64,000 nucleotides of DNA from Tachypleus tridentatus (GCF_004210375.1 NC_134830.1:68922326-68986325), one strand, 5' to 3'. Numbered from the stretch's first letter, positions 13,479 through 25,374 are shown. The notes: generated from the letters alone by a model not told the origin. Program-made: numbers and translations.

Positions 13479-15028
13479 GAGTCTTACAGCGACTCCTTGA
13501 TGTTCCAAAAAAAAAGGACTTTCGAATAAGTATGAAAAAATATCTTATTATAGCACAATACTATAACCTAAAATATAAGCGGGATGTGTTTTATTAAAAT
13601 GCTATAAGTCACCTAAATTTTACTAATATAAATATGCATTAAAACATGACGATTTTGATGTACCAGAGACGTTATTGTCTAAGGTACAACGATAATAGTG
13701 GCAATTATGTGCACAATTAATTGATATTGGATTTTTACTGTCTGATATTTTTAACATGATATTTGCTTTCAAACTGTTGCACAGTTGTGAACGCGTTAAA
13801 TAAACTGATCAAGCTGCATTTCGAAGGGCTCAAGATTTAGCCGTGAACCCATGAACACACTTAGCAGCTTTAGCCGGGGGTGGGTTATAAAAATTACAAT
13901 CATTGCTATTTTTTAGACAAAGTGTTTGTAGTCACAAGAGATGCTAACTGGCTGCTTTCTTTCTGATAAATAGTTCAAAATCATGGCTAGCTACACCTGA
14001 ATCCTGAGAACTCTGATCCGATCATTTTGTTTGTGTGTTGCATGAAGTGGCGTTCAGATCGAAAATTCGAATTATAAAACAGATCAGTGTAACGTTCTTT
14101 CCGTAAATCGTATATGAAAATAAATTATGGAATTTAAGAAAGAATGTCGTGCTATTATTACAATAAGAAGACAATTGAAAATGTTCATATGGTCAGTGTG
14201 ATTTAGCCAAAAACACCGAAACAGATTAAAAGTTATTCTTAACGACAGTAGAAGTAATAAAATTAAAGACTAGTTCTAATTTTATGTTTAATTAGTAGTG
14301 TCTCCATCATTCCGAAATGTCCTTCATAAACGATACAGCTAATTATATCAAAAACACACACACTTGAATTCGAGTTCGAGCATGATGAAAGACAAATAAC
14401 TGAAGTTCCGTGCAGATCATGGGGTTACAAATAACCTACCTATGAACGTTGATCCGACGATAACCCCTTCACAGTGAAGGTAGTGTGGTTTAGTAAATTA
14501 CGAAAAAACGTTTAAGTTAGGGAGTTTTATCTTTCACATAAATGCTACAAATCATCGTAATTTTAGTGGTTTTTTTTCTTTCTTTTGTGTGTAAACTGTC
14601 AGCATCAAATCCTGGATAATTGTTGGCGAAATTACCAGTAATCAAGGAAAAGTAAAGCGATAAACTTTAATGTTAGTTGTTGTTTTCTTGAGGTATTAAC
14701 TAACTTGTTAATTCTCGACAGAGGTCATATCACATGCTCTCACGTCCGATCGTAGTTTATCTGATGATAGTCCTTAACATGCATTATTCAGCTTCAGACA
14801 CTTGTGACTATTGAGGATTTTACAAGTGTCTTAAAAAGTGTTGCTGTTGAAAAATGAGTTACCTAACTGAATAAGAGAAGTGATGGTAAACTAATGTTTC
14901 TTGTAAGAGTTATCGTATATAACAACAATTAGAGTATTCCTTACAACAGTATATAAAGGAGAAGGAAAAACGAACATTACAAAGTAATTCCAAGAATTAT
15001 AAAAATAAACATTAAGAAACTATAACCT
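13479..15028. other. Intergenic, perhaps one SINE ghost
   Basis: 13850-13990 faintly follows the type A body (AGCAGCTTTAGCCGGGGGTG, AGATGCTAACTGGCTGC) but is too diverged to assign. Nothing else was seen. Confidence 0.4.
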
Positions 15029-15353
15029 CGACTTCCTACGCTAACTCAGTGGTTAGGGTGAGTGGTAACGTGACAATCAATTTCAATATTGATTGATAAA
15101 AGAGTAACCAAAACGTTGGCGGTGGGTGATGTTAGCTAGCTGCCTTCTCTCTTTAGTCTATCACTTTTAAAATGTGTGTTTTTTCATAGCAAAGCCACAT
15201 CGAGCTATCTGCTGAGTCTACCGAGGAGATTCGAACCCCTGATTTTAGCGTTGTAAGTCTGTAGACTTACCGCTCTGCCAGAGGGGGACCACTATTAAAG
15301 TAGAGATGACTAGCAAAGATAGCACCTCGAGTAGCTTTGCGCGAAATTTAGGG
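15029..15353 (+). repeat. Old type A SINE split by a nested SINE
   Basis: The left part (to 15171) carries the GGCGGTGGGTGATG and GCTGCCTTCTCTC body and the right part (from 15290) the GTAGCTTTGCGCGAAATT end. A type C SINE interrupts them at 15172-15289. Divergence is high, consistent with an older host copy. Confidence 0.8.
15172..15289 (-). repeat. tRNA-derived SINE, type C, nested in a type A SINE
   Basis: The antisense blocks AGCAAAGCCACATCGAGCTA, TTCGAACCCCTGATTTTAGC and TTACCGCTCTGCCAG are present. It is flanked by CACTTTTAAA (15162-15171) and CACTATTAAA (15290-15299), a 10-bp target-site duplication with one mismatch. Confidence 0.88.
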
Positions 15354-17104
15354 TGTAAAGTCGCAAAAAACCGAAATGAATTTAGGAACTAAACGTTAAA
15401 ATCGAGAAACGGATTGGAGGCTCAGACTTCGTAACCATGATCCAATAATACAATCTAAAAACACTTCTTCTTCCGATAGTAAAATATACACATAAGTGAA
15501 ATCTGTAAAATTCCTTGCCAGGAATATAAACGTAGAAAGAGAGGAGACTGTGATGTTTGTAAATGCTACTTACCTTTGGATTCATGGTCAAATAAAGCAA
15601 TTCATATTAATTGGAAGCAAAGAAATAATGTTGAAAGCGGAGAAAGAATAATAATGAGAACAAGTACCTTGAGGGGTCAAAATAGAACTGCATTACAAGA
15701 AAGTAAAGTGCATGATATTGATTAAGGAGAATATGGGAACGATGAAGCCTCTAAAACCATTACTATTATATACAACGGTATCTTTTATTCATGTTTCCAA
15801 TCTGAAAAAAACTTCCAAATAGTAAAGTCAAGTAGTTTATTTCAACCAATCAGTGCCTTCTGGTATGTAATATTTCAAAATTCGACGCGACGCCTATAGG
15901 GGTCGTTTTTCTTAAACCACACCCAAGTTACATGTTAAAGACGAATAAACAATGTACAAGCAGTTTTTGACTAGCACGCACCAATCACCTTGAGGCATTC
16001 CTGTCGAGGATTTAGATGAATAAAAAGTTCAAAAGATAGACTTATAATTTTAAGAGTAATGAAATGAAAACTAGGTTTAATTATTTTTCAGACTCATTCG
16101 TCATGATGATTTTTGTGCCGATGATACAAAATAAACTTTTAAAGTGATTAAGTTAAGATTCCGTTACCTTGAAAAATAATGTTTATAAAATGATTAAATC
16201 TAGTACTGGAGGAAATTAAGAAACTAAAATAGTAAGGAATGATTTTAACAATCTTTTAACTTTTAACAGCGTATGAGAGAAGTGAGTGATGTCTTTCTTC
16301 ACAAGGGAACGGAAGTTTCTAATCTGCTTGATGGTATATTAATTATTTATTGATCCCATATTCAATAGCATTAGTGTTTTAAAACTTTGAAGATCAAGTA
16401 CTCTTTTGCAAATTAGATTTGATTAGCTTGATTCTGAAAGATTCATATGTACTATCTAATTAAAGTTATAATTATTATGTATTATCTCTCGGATACATCT
16501 TGCAACGATAATTTTCGTACCTAAATAGACACACATGTACTATTTTTCTGTCGACTTTCGAATAAAAAACAAATCACACATATACATATATACAAAATGC
16601 CAAGAAATTATGTTTGAAAGCTTATAAACATTTATTTTAAATGTATTGGGATTCCTGACATATCCGATTTGCACTGAGATGATATGTCATACTGTAATAT
16701 ACTCCCATTGGTTCCATGGGATTAAAAATCCATTGTGTTGGATGCTAAAAGCTTTCATATAAGGAATAAGCATTTTTAGTGTATTTTTCTGGACACATTA
16801 TATAATATAATTGAAAATATATAAAGTTTTGGCAAAAATATTTGCCTACTGTTCAATATTGCTGTTATTTTCTTCGTGCATGCAGTAGTTATTGAGTAAA
16901 TCTCCGAATAGTAACAGAAAAGATAGCGTATGATAGGGCAAATGTGTACAAGTTGTTATTCTAGTCTGTATAAGCTGTTCTGAGTATATGTTTGTCAAAT
17001 ACAAATATACACACATATTTTGTTTTATACACCCTTTTATGGGTGTTATTTTGATACAGTCTTTTTCGAAACATATCAATTCTTGGTTCGAACAATTTCT
17101 TTAG
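15354..17104. other. Intergenic, nothing recognised
   Basis: This may include the lost left end of the Tc1-like relic that follows. No inverted repeat was identified. Confidence 0.5.
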
Positions 17105-18056
17105 ACTTGGAATAGAGTCATGTGTCGACGCATTCCAGAAGTCACACGACGCCAACTCGTTCGACTGTCCAGAAACGGTAAGAAACAAGTGGCTATTGTC
17201 AGAATAGCAGGATACCTTCAATGTATTGTATCCAGGATCCAAAAACTCCATCGGGCCAAAGGAAACTTTTGTTCCAATAAAATCTACTTACTGGTCTTTC
17301 AGCACTTTACGATAGGAATGTCATGAACATATTCATTCCAGGATATCCAGACGAACAGTGAAGAGGAGACTGCCAAACAAGATTATTTTACGAAAAGAGC
17401 TATCTGCAACCCGATGCTAGACAGTATAAACTGCCATCACTGTGTTACTCGGGCAAGACAGTATACCATCTTACAGTTAAAACATTGGTGACGTATCATC
17501 TTTTCAGCTCGTAAAAAATGACGGTAGGATTCTTGTTCATAATTTGCCTTGAGAACAAATGAAGGAAGACTGTCTTTTCCACAGAGAATACACATTAGAT
17601 GGTGTAGCACATGTTACGGCAGCTATTCATCATTGTAGAAAAAGCATTAATCATATCCTAAAAAAAAAAAAAAAACGTTAATGGCTTTTACTACAGGCAA
17701 CTTGTGGAGACGATTTTTCTACTATATGCCAGGGCAAGGTTTATCAATAATTTTATGTTCCAGGATCATAATTCCACTGAGCGTATTGTACAAACTTATC
17801 TCGAGAGGAGGACATTACAAGATTACCATGGCCAGAAATGTCTACAGATTGTAACTCCTTCAAGCAATGTTTTGCAGAACTGAGCCGGAAAATTCCTAAC
17901 CACGACCCTAAGCCAGCTAATGTAGCTGAGTCGCAGCGCCTTCTAGTGACAAGTTGGGATGAAATCACAGTGGATTACATCGACAACCTCGTCGAGAGCA
18001 TGCCATGTTGCCTTGTAGAGATTATTAAAGTACAAGGAGTACCAAACAAGTGCTAA
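17105..18056 (+). pseudogene. Decayed Tc1-like transposase
   Basis: The N-terminal helix-turn-helix is readable as RQLVRLSRNGKKQVAIVRIA followed by GYLQCIVSRIQK. The C-terminal end is readable as LVTSWDEITVDYIDNLVESM then PCCLVEIIK, the family's usual pattern (EWDxIPxxxIxxLVxSMPRRxxxVI). The middle needs several frame changes and has stops, and a 16-A run lies near 17660. Terminal inverted repeats were not found. It is a long-dead copy unlike the two better preserved Tc1-like elements in the window. Confidence 0.75.
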
Positions 18057-18432
18057 GTGTTTAATATAAACTGATAGAATATTACAGACGTTTTTTTATA
18101 ATAATTTGATGTTGTATTTTGTCATTGTGTATGTTATAATAAGGTTTTGTTATGATAGATGAAATGCTAAATAATACACGTGTTTCATAAAACTGTTTGC
18201 TGTTTAATAAATTGTTTATGTTCATAGAATCTGTTTCATTGTACCAATTACATATGTAGTTTTACAGCGCTAAATGTATTTGTACCCCTTCTTAACTAGG
18301 TTGGTCTTATTTGTTACAAAATATGCAAAGATTTGAGTTAAGACGATATATATCTAAATGATGTTAAATTAATAAACAAAATTATGAGGAAGGATTGCGT
18401 TAAAACAGCAAATTCCAACCGCTGACTAATTA

Positions 18433-18558
18433 GCCCCTCAGTGGTTCAGCGGTATGTCTGCGGACTTACAACGCTAAAAACTGGGTTTTGATACCCGTGG
18501 TGGGTAGAGCACAGATAGCCCATTATGTAGCTTTGAGCGTAATTCAAAACAACAACAA
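18433..18558 (+). repeat. tRNA-derived SINE, type B, with target-site duplication
   Basis: It is a well kept copy with GCCCCTCAGTGGTTCAGCGG, TTACAACGCTAAAAACTGGG, GCACAGATAGCCCATTATG and a CAACAACAAC tail. The flanks CTGACTAATTA (18422-18432) and CTGATTAATTA (18559-18569) form an 11-bp duplication with one mismatch. Confidence 0.9.
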
Positions 18559-18570
18559 CTGATTAATTAT

Positions 18571-19356
18571 ATTATAACCATAAAATTTTCAAGCCTTAAA
18601 CCAAAACACATTAATATAAACTTTAAAGAATTTTTAGCCCACAACGTCCCACATCTATATCACCCTTCACTGCCTTTAATTACATAAATAGAAAAAATGT
18701 TTTAAATAAGTACAAAGAAAATAAAGTCAGAAAAATTCTATTAAAAATTACCAACATTTTTAGTCTAAAATAAGGTAATCTAAGAACTTCTCACTACTTT
18801 ATGCAGATGTACACCTTAAGCCGCATATAAAAGCACTAAAGTCACAGTAAACTATAATTTTGCTGGTGTTGTGTTAATTAGTGCCTCTATCATATTGTGG
18901 GCAGGAATGCTAACTTCAAGAAGTAAGTTTTATGTTACTTACCGCCAAATGGTAGTATCTTATTTTCATTTTTTAAATGATTTTTCCTCTTTTTATGCTT
19001 ATCTTTTTCTTATTATAACTTGGGAGTGAAGTCACCTTTCCACAACTGTCTGCAGGAAGTGAAGAGTGATATGGATGTGGGACGTTGTGGGCTTGAGCAC
19101 CCACATCTTGCTCTCTTAATTTCTGATTTTCTTATGTGAGACTAGCGAATTGGAGGTTAAGACTGATATACGGTGCATCTCCACCGCAATGTGGGTCTTA
19201 TTTCGCAGTAACCTCTAAAACCTAGGATATATTTTGTAATCCTACGTTGTAGCTTGTATACTAGGGTCCTTTTTTTAAAATGTGCAACGTATTTAAAAAA
19301 AAAAATTTCATGTTAATGTGTTTTGGTTTATGGATTGAAAATGTTATGGCTATAAT
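18571..19356. mobile_element. Candidate foldback element with long inverted-repeat arms
   Basis: Two blocks on the left recur inverted on the right. The outer block is 18571-18617 against 19310-19356, sharing AAACCAAAACACATTAA. The inner block is 18636-18671 against 19057-19093, sharing AGCCCACAACGTCCCACATC. Order and orientation are those of nested inverted repeats. The right arm carries about 200 extra bases between its blocks, against about 20 on the left. No ORF is inside and no clear target-site duplication was found. Confidence 0.65.
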
Positions 19357-20292
19357 ATGTATATGTACACACACATATACATGTAACTAAAAATTGCATC
19401 TTTGTATAAATAGCCATAAATGAAAATGATAAAATGGTGTTATATTTAAGCATCTTATTATGCTTTTCAGATTAGTATTTTATGCTTTTATTAGCAGTTT
19501 AGTCTTTGTTGTAAAATGCCACTGTTTACCGATCTTCCATACAGTGCAATTTAGGGCTTTAAATATTGTAATAAATATCTGGATTAATGCGTGTTACCAA
19601 ATATTAACAGTTGAACTCTCAGTGTGTAACTTTGCTTGTGCCATGATCAGAACTTAAATATTAGACTTTTTAGAAGTGTCACTGCTGATAAACGAGCTGC
19701 CTAATTAAATGAGAGTGTTTTCTGTATGAGCTATCACTATACCCAACACGTAAAAATTACTGAGATGTCAAGCTAGTCTACTTATTTAGCTGATAGCCTA
19801 ACCATTTGAGGTAGGAAATCAATGTAAAGGATCATGTTATTTACCGACATAATTCGGAGAATTACACCGTCAGAGGTCAGAATCTCGAGTACGACATGTT
19901 AACTTTAGGAACAGCTAAATAACATCTCGAGTTATCAGTTTAATTGTTTCTTCTTTATACATTTCAAATAATAATTTTTGTTTGTAAGCCTCATTATTAT
20001 GCGCTGATTCTGGGATCACAAGCCTATCTTTGTGTGGAGTTTTAAAAGTCACATTTTAAAGATAACTTCTTAGGTCTGCAGATGATAATATGGTTGTACT
20101 ATCCAATCTGCCTCAAGTTACCAGTGTATAACGAATGTAGCTCTCATGAGTTAGGGTGAGTCCAAATTCAGTCCTCCGTCTTCCCCAATCAAAAGCAGTT
20201 GTGTCAACCCAAAGCGTTTATAAGGTCAGCCTCATAGAACAAGGAGACGTAACTTTGTACAGTAAAAACATCCCAGACTATAATAGCTTTTA
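19357..20292. other. Intergenic, nothing recognised
   Basis: AT-rich with chance frames only. Confidence 0.6.
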
Positions 20293-20304
20293 AAATGTCG
20301 TCAC

Positions 20305-20578
20305 GCTCCGGCATGGCCAGGTGGTTAAGACACTCGATTCGTAATCCGAGGGTCGCAGGTTCGAATCCCCGTCACACTAAACATGCTCGCCCTTTTAAGC
20401 CGTGGAGGAGTTACAATGTCATGGTCAATCCCACTATTCGTTGATAAAAGAGTAGCCCAAGGGTTGGCGGTTGACTAGTTGCCTTCCCTCTAGTCTTACA
20501 CTGTTTAATTAGGGACGGCTAGTGCAGATAGTCCTTAAATAGCTTTGCGCGACATTCAAAATACAACTAAAACAAACC
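20305..20578 (+). repeat. tRNA-derived SINE, type A, with perfect 12-bp target-site duplication
   Basis: The head (GCTCCGGCATGGCCAGGTGG) and a near-consensus box B (GGTTCGAATCCCCG) are followed by the body, with a short deletion where GGTGGGTGGTGA should be. The flanks AAATGTCGTCAC (20293-20304 and 20579-20590) are identical, so insertion is relatively recent. Confidence 0.93.
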
Positions 20579-20590
20579 AAATGTCGTCAC

Positions 20591-21523
20591 AATCTGTTTG
20601 AAACAGTTTCCTTTTATCAAAGGATTGTTTATAACCATTATGAGTGATGAAGTAGCAGATAAAATCTTCAAACACAGAAAGTAATTCATAAAATTATTTA
20701 GAGAGAATAGAAAGCATTTCTGCTTGGTGTTTATACTTAATTAAGGTAGGTTCAATAGGAAACTCTTAAGATCATAATGCATTCTTGCTATTGCAAATGA
20801 GAGAGAACTATTTATTGTTTCGAAAGTACAGAATTTTAATTACATTAAATGGGCCGACATTAAATGTATAGAATGTCTCAGACAAAGGCTTAGAACTGAA
20901 TGAAGTATGTGACGACAGGTTTATAAAGAGGATCAAAATACGCTAATAGAGTCAAATGTAGTTTAGAAGGTAAAAAAACATTTAAATTACGTGATTCATC
21001 GAGCATTTCTAAACTCACTTATTCCACCACCAGCGAAAGCTGTGAATAAGGTATATTGAAATATCGGTTCAGATGAGGTAAATTTAATATTGTTGAAAAT
21101 CGAAATTAAAAAAATAAACAGTAGCATTTAGTTAAACACGTAAAAGTCTTGAATTAAAACTATAAAATATAATTAAAACATTAAAATTAGTACCCGACAG
21201 GGAAAATATAAATAAAAAAATACGCACTGAAAATAAGCACAAATATCTTTCCCAATCTGAATACGTGAATGACAAATTTTTGATGATCGTTGTTATTATA
21301 TTGATTGAAAAAATATCACTCGAACGATTACTCTTTAGGGATAAAGTCAGGGTGAATAACGTATTCGAGGGTAGCGTAGTTATATTATTTATTATTCTTA
21401 TAATTCTCTCGTATGTTTAAACCTTTGAATATATTTTTATTATGCACTAACTGAGGGTACCTGTGAAGGAAGCAAACACTGTGAGAAGGACAATATCACT
21501 GTTTCCTTTTTTTATTTTTTTCA
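20591..21523. other. Intergenic, nothing recognised
   Basis: No repeat or coding signal found. Confidence 0.6.
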
Positions 21524-21750
21524 GGCTCGGGATGGGCAGGTGGTTAAGGCACTCGACTCGTAATTTGAGGGTCGCGGGTTCGAATCCCTGTCACACCAAG
21601 CATGCTTGCCCTTTCAGCCGTGGGGGTGTTGTAATGTGACGGTCAATCCCACTATTCGTTGGTAAAAGAGTATCCCAAGAGTTAGCGATGGATGGTGATG
21701 ACTAGCGCAGATAGCCCTCGTGTAGTTTTGCACGTAATTCAAAACAAACC
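21524..21750 (+). repeat. tRNA-derived SINE, type A, internal deletion
   Basis: It has the head (GGCTCGGGATGGGCAGGTGG), an intact box B and part of the body. The CTGCCTTCCCTCTAG...GGGACGG segment is missing between GATGACTAGC and GCAGATAGCC. Confidence 0.88.
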
Positions 21751-21842
21751 GACGATGACCGAAGAAGGGGTTGAAACGTTGTTCGCTCCTTTACGTAAAA
21801 ACATTTTCTGAACCCAAACGAGCCGTTTCTACACATATATTT
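21751..21842 (+). repeat. Short dispersed repeat sharing AACCCAAACGAGCCGTTT
   Basis: The stretch GAAACGTTGTTCGCTC...AACCCAAACGAGCCGTTT...CACATATAT recurs with changes at 28911-28980. It directly follows a type A SINE. I do not know the family; it may be the 3' end of a larger retroelement. Confidence 0.6.
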
Positions 21843-22117
21843 TTCAAGATAAACCGATCTTTTTTTTTCATTTTATCTCTAATGCTGTCATTAGATGTAC
21901 TTACCTACCTTTCTTGATTGAAAGTAATAACTCACATACTGAAATGATTAAACACTCGTGTTTTTAAAATCCAAAGGCAAATGTCTAAAAAAATTTTAAC
22001 TGTGTCATATTTCTTTCTGTATTCCACTTTTCGGACCAAAATCATAAAACAAAATTGCCCGTGTATCTCGTTGGAAACTTTCTAATTACCATACAAAAAT
22101 TAAGGATAATCAAATTA

Positions 22118-22224
22118 GCCAACTGTGAATGTGGTAGGTCTTCGGATTTACAACGCTAAAATCAGGAGTTCAATTCCCGTCGGTAGATACAGCAGATAGT
22201 GGCTTTGCTATAAGAAAACACATA
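22118..22224 (+). repeat. SINE type C, tail hit by a Tc1 element
   Basis: It shows TTACAACGCTAAAATCAGGA, GCAGATAGTGGCTTTGCTAT and AAGAAAACACATA. The Tc1-like element begins at the next base, so it inserted at a TA in the CA-rich SINE tail. The SINE is therefore older than the transposon. Confidence 0.8.
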
Positions 22225-23832
22225 CAGTCATGTGAAAAAGTTAGGACACCCTATGAAAACCTGTGTATTTTTGTAACATGTTTGGATATATAGATATTTA
22301 ATCTCAATTTCAACAATACTGAGAGATTATAGGAATATAGCTAAACTATTAAAACTGAAGAAAAGACTTTTCAAGATCTTCTGTAAATGTAATTCTACAA
22401 AAATGCATATTCTAACTGAGAAAAAAGTTAGGACACCCCACCCCCTAATAGCTAGTGTTACCCCTTTGACTGAAATAACTGCAGTGAAACGCTTCTTGTC
22501 GCCATCTGCCAGTCTCTGAAATCGGTCTGAAGAACGTTTGCCCCACTCCTCAATGTAGAAGTTTTTCAGCCGTGAGATGTTTGAGGGGTTTCTTGCATGT
22601 ACAGCCCGTTTCAAGTCACCCTACAACATATCAATTGGATTAAGATGTGGGCTTTAACTCGGCCATTCCAGGACTCTCCATTTCTTAGTTTTCAGCCAGT
22701 CATGGTATGTTTTGGGTCATTGTCGTGTTGCAGGGTTCAGGTCCAGGTCAGCTTTAATTTTCTTACAGATGGTTTCACATGATCCTCAAGCACCCTCTGA
22801 TACACGGTAGAATTCATGGTGGATTCTATGATTGTGAGCTGTCCAGGTTCTGCTGCAGCAAAGCAGCCCCAAACCATGACACTGCCACCTCCATGTTTCA
22901 CAGTTGGTATGAGGTTCTTTTCCTGGAATGCTGTATTTGGTTTACACCAAACATGTCCTCTGTTCTGGTGTCCAAATAATTTAAATTTGGACTTATCTGT
23001 CCAAAGAACATTATTCCAGAAGTCCTGGTCTTTGTCTACATTCACTCTGGCAAACTTCAGTCTGGCCTTGATGTTTCTCTTAGAGAGCAAAGGTTTCCTC
23101 CTTACACACCTCCCATGCAAGTTAAACTTGTGCAGTCTCTTTCTGATCGTAGAGGCATGCACTTTTACATCAACAGTAGCCAGAGCCTGCTGTAGGTCCC
23201 GTGATGACATGTTAGGATGTTTGGAAATCTCTTTTAGCATCTTGCGGTCTGCTCTCGGGGTGAACTTGCTTGGACGACCAGACCTGTGCATGTTGGCAGT
23301 TGTTTTGAAATCCCTCCACTTGTTGACTATTTTCCGGACAGTGAAATAGCTGATTTCAAAATCCTTTGGGATCTTTTTAAATCCCTTACCAGACTCATAA
23401 GTTGCTATAATTTTCTTTCAGAAGGCTTCAGACAGCTCTTTTGCTCTCACCATGGTGCTCACTCTCACTTCAACAGTCAGGAGCACACCAAACTAAATGT
23501 CTGAGGTTTAAATAGGGCAAGCCTTATTCAAAATGCTGAGTAACGATCTTTTAATCATGTGCACCTGTTGTGATACACCTGTGTGTGAGTTGAGCCATTT
23601 TAAGTGGGAATAAATGTGGGGGTGTCCTAACTTTTTCCTCAGATAGGATATGCATTTTTGTAGAATTACATTTACAGAAAATCTTGAAAAGTCTTTTCTT
23701 CAGTTTTAATTGTTTAGTTATATTCCTATAATCTCTCAGTGTTTTAAATATTGAGACAAATATTTATATATCCAAAAATGTTACAAAAATGCACACGCTT
23801 TCATAGGGTGTTCTAACTTTTTCACATGACTG
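22225..23832 (-). mobile_element. Tc1-like DNA transposon with long IR/DR termini
   Basis: It is a 1608-bp element from CAGTCATGTGAAAAAGTTAG to its inverted end, flanked by TA at 22223-22224 and 23833-23834. The inverted repeats are about 215 bp (22225-22440 and 23618-23832). Each carries two copies of a GAAAAAGTTAGGACACCC-like motif, one outer and one inner, which is the IR/DR layout of some Tc1 elements and marks transposase binding sites. The broken transposase lies between the arms on the minus strand. Confidence 0.93.
22440..23453 (-). pseudogene. Tc1-family transposase, inactivated
   Basis: From the ATG at 23453 it reads MVRAKELSEAF then a stop at codon 12, then the paired-like DNA-binding region (GFKKIPKDFEISYFTVRKIV) and RSGRPSKFTPRADRKMLKEI. 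The catalytic domain shows LWTDKSKFKLFGHQ (first Asp) and VKHGGGSVMVWGCF. After about 22740 the frame shifts; the second Asp motif (HDNDPKHT) and the C-terminal part (DLKRAVHARNPSNISRLKNF) lie in other frames with more stops. NPID stands where the DD34E family has NPIE, so the third catalytic acid is changed. Family proteins are about 340 residues and cut and paste DNA at TA sites; this copy cannot encode one. Confidence 0.92.
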
Positions 23833-23861
23833 TATATACAAGCTTTCTTTATACTCCCTAG

Positions 23862-24141
23862 GCAACGGTCCGGCATGGCCAGGTGGTTAAGGTGCTCTAT
23901 TCGTAATCTGAGGGTCACGGGTTCGTATCTACATCACACCAAACATTCTCGCCCTTTCAATCGTGAGGGTGTTATAAAGTGACGGTAAATCCCACTATTC
24001 GTTGGAAAAAGAGTAGTTTAAGAGTTGGCGGTGGGTGGTGATGACTATCTGCCTTCCCTCTAGTCTTACATTGCTAATGTAGGAGCTGCTAGTGCGGATA
24101 CTCTTGTGTATCTTTGGGCGAAATTCAAAACAACCAAACAA
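23862..24141 (+). repeat. tRNA-derived SINE, type A, with target-site duplication
   Basis: It is a full copy from GTCCGGCATGGCCAGGTGG to AAATTCAAAACAACCAAACA. The flanks ACTCCCTAG at 23853-23861 and 24142-24150 are identical. It lies 29 bases from the end of the Tc1 element. Confidence 0.92.
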
Positions 24142-24150
24142 ACTCCCTAG

Positions 24151-24952
24151 AATAAAAAGCCAGTCGCACATGTACAGCATCAGACAATTTCCATTTATAA
24201 AAGAGTGGAAATCTTCCCAATTTCAGGGCCTTTTTTCCTTGGGTAAAAAGTGTGAAACGAAGCAGCACATATGCACCGTCAGACAGTTTTTCATATAAAA
24301 CATTACGATAATTGGCCAGGTCAATTCTGTCTATATAGTGCAAACCAAAAGTATATAAAAAAGACTGAAATGCGCTCAATTTTACGGGCTTCTTATACCC
24401 CTACTCTGGAAAAATTATAAAAAAAAAACCAATGTACACCGTTGGAGTTTGCAGTTACCATAGCAACAATAATGTGTCAAATGTAAGTCGCACGATAGAA
24501 CATATATTGATAAGGAAGTAACTGGATGCTATCATAGTAACGCATATATCACAAACATACACTTACGTTGACATCTTCATACATAAATGCACTTAACAAG
24601 AGAAACAAGGAACTTCCATATGCTGTGTAAAGTGAAGGGATTCTGATAAAAGTCTCAATCAATAACAGTAACATAAGTATTTCCGTACTGTCGAGATCCA
24701 ACGAGAAGTGAACAAAAGAACCAAAAATACAGGGAAAAAATTGTCCACGGATATTAGCAACACTTTACTTTTCTACAATTGAAACAAGTAATTTTTCTCT
24801 GAAAGCCACCCTTGCTATAGGACAAATAGACAGCATAATTCTTTATATCAATGTGTTAGAGAAAATAAACATACTATGCCTAATATTACAGCTGGATTTT
24901 TGATCCTTTACAGAAGTCTGACCAACAAGCTAAGTTAGTTAACTTCTCCTTT
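24151..24952. other. Intergenic, nothing firm
   Basis: ATCAGACAATTTCCATTTAT...GTGGAAATCTTCCCAA and CGTCAGACAGTTTTTCATAT...GCGCTCAATTTTACGG suggest a loose ~120-bp duplication (24178-24400). It is not clear enough to call. Confidence 0.4.
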
Positions 24953-25170
24953 TTCTGTTGGAGAATAGGTCGGGTAGAGATCTCTACTTTTCTCTATTAC
25001 ACGCATCTTTGGCTTCCCTCCAGTTCATATTCATTTCCTGTAAGACTTTAATGGTGTTACGCCAGGACTTCTTTGAACTGTCGCGTTTCCTACAGCCACG
25101 TGATGGTACCCAGTCCCATGCTGTTTTGGCATGTCGACTGAGTGGAGACCATCAGCCTTACTTTTAACGT
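24953..25170 (-). pseudogene. 3' end of a non-LTR retrotransposon reverse-transcriptase ORF
   Basis: On the minus strand it reads WDWVPSRGCRKRDSSKKSWR, NTIKVLQEMNMNWREAKDAC, NREK, stop, RSLPDLFS. The pattern (G-x-R-x-R-G/D-x-x-x-x-x-W-R-x-T, then E-x-x-x-x-x-x-W-x-E-A-x-x-x-A/C-x-x-R-x-x-W/stop-R) is the usual C-terminal tail of LINE ORF2 proteins after the reverse transcriptase. Only about 65 codons remain. I see no RT core upstream and no poly(A) tail. Confidence 0.7.
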
Positions 25171-25374
25171 ATTTTAAAATAATTGCAAGAAAAACCACAG
25201 AAATGAATGTTTTATTTCTATTTTATCTTCAGAATTTTTTTGCGCAAATACGGAGCTCAATTAAACTTCTCATCCCAACGTTTTATTTCAGATTTTAATA
25301 TTTTTTGTAAAATAGGTTTCTGTGTAATGATACACTTCCATGGATTATCTATAACAAAAACACAGTCGCTTTAA

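Noticed and set aside
22816..23349. 177-codon plus-strand open frame
   Set aside because: It is the antisense shadow of the Tc1 transposase on the minus strand.
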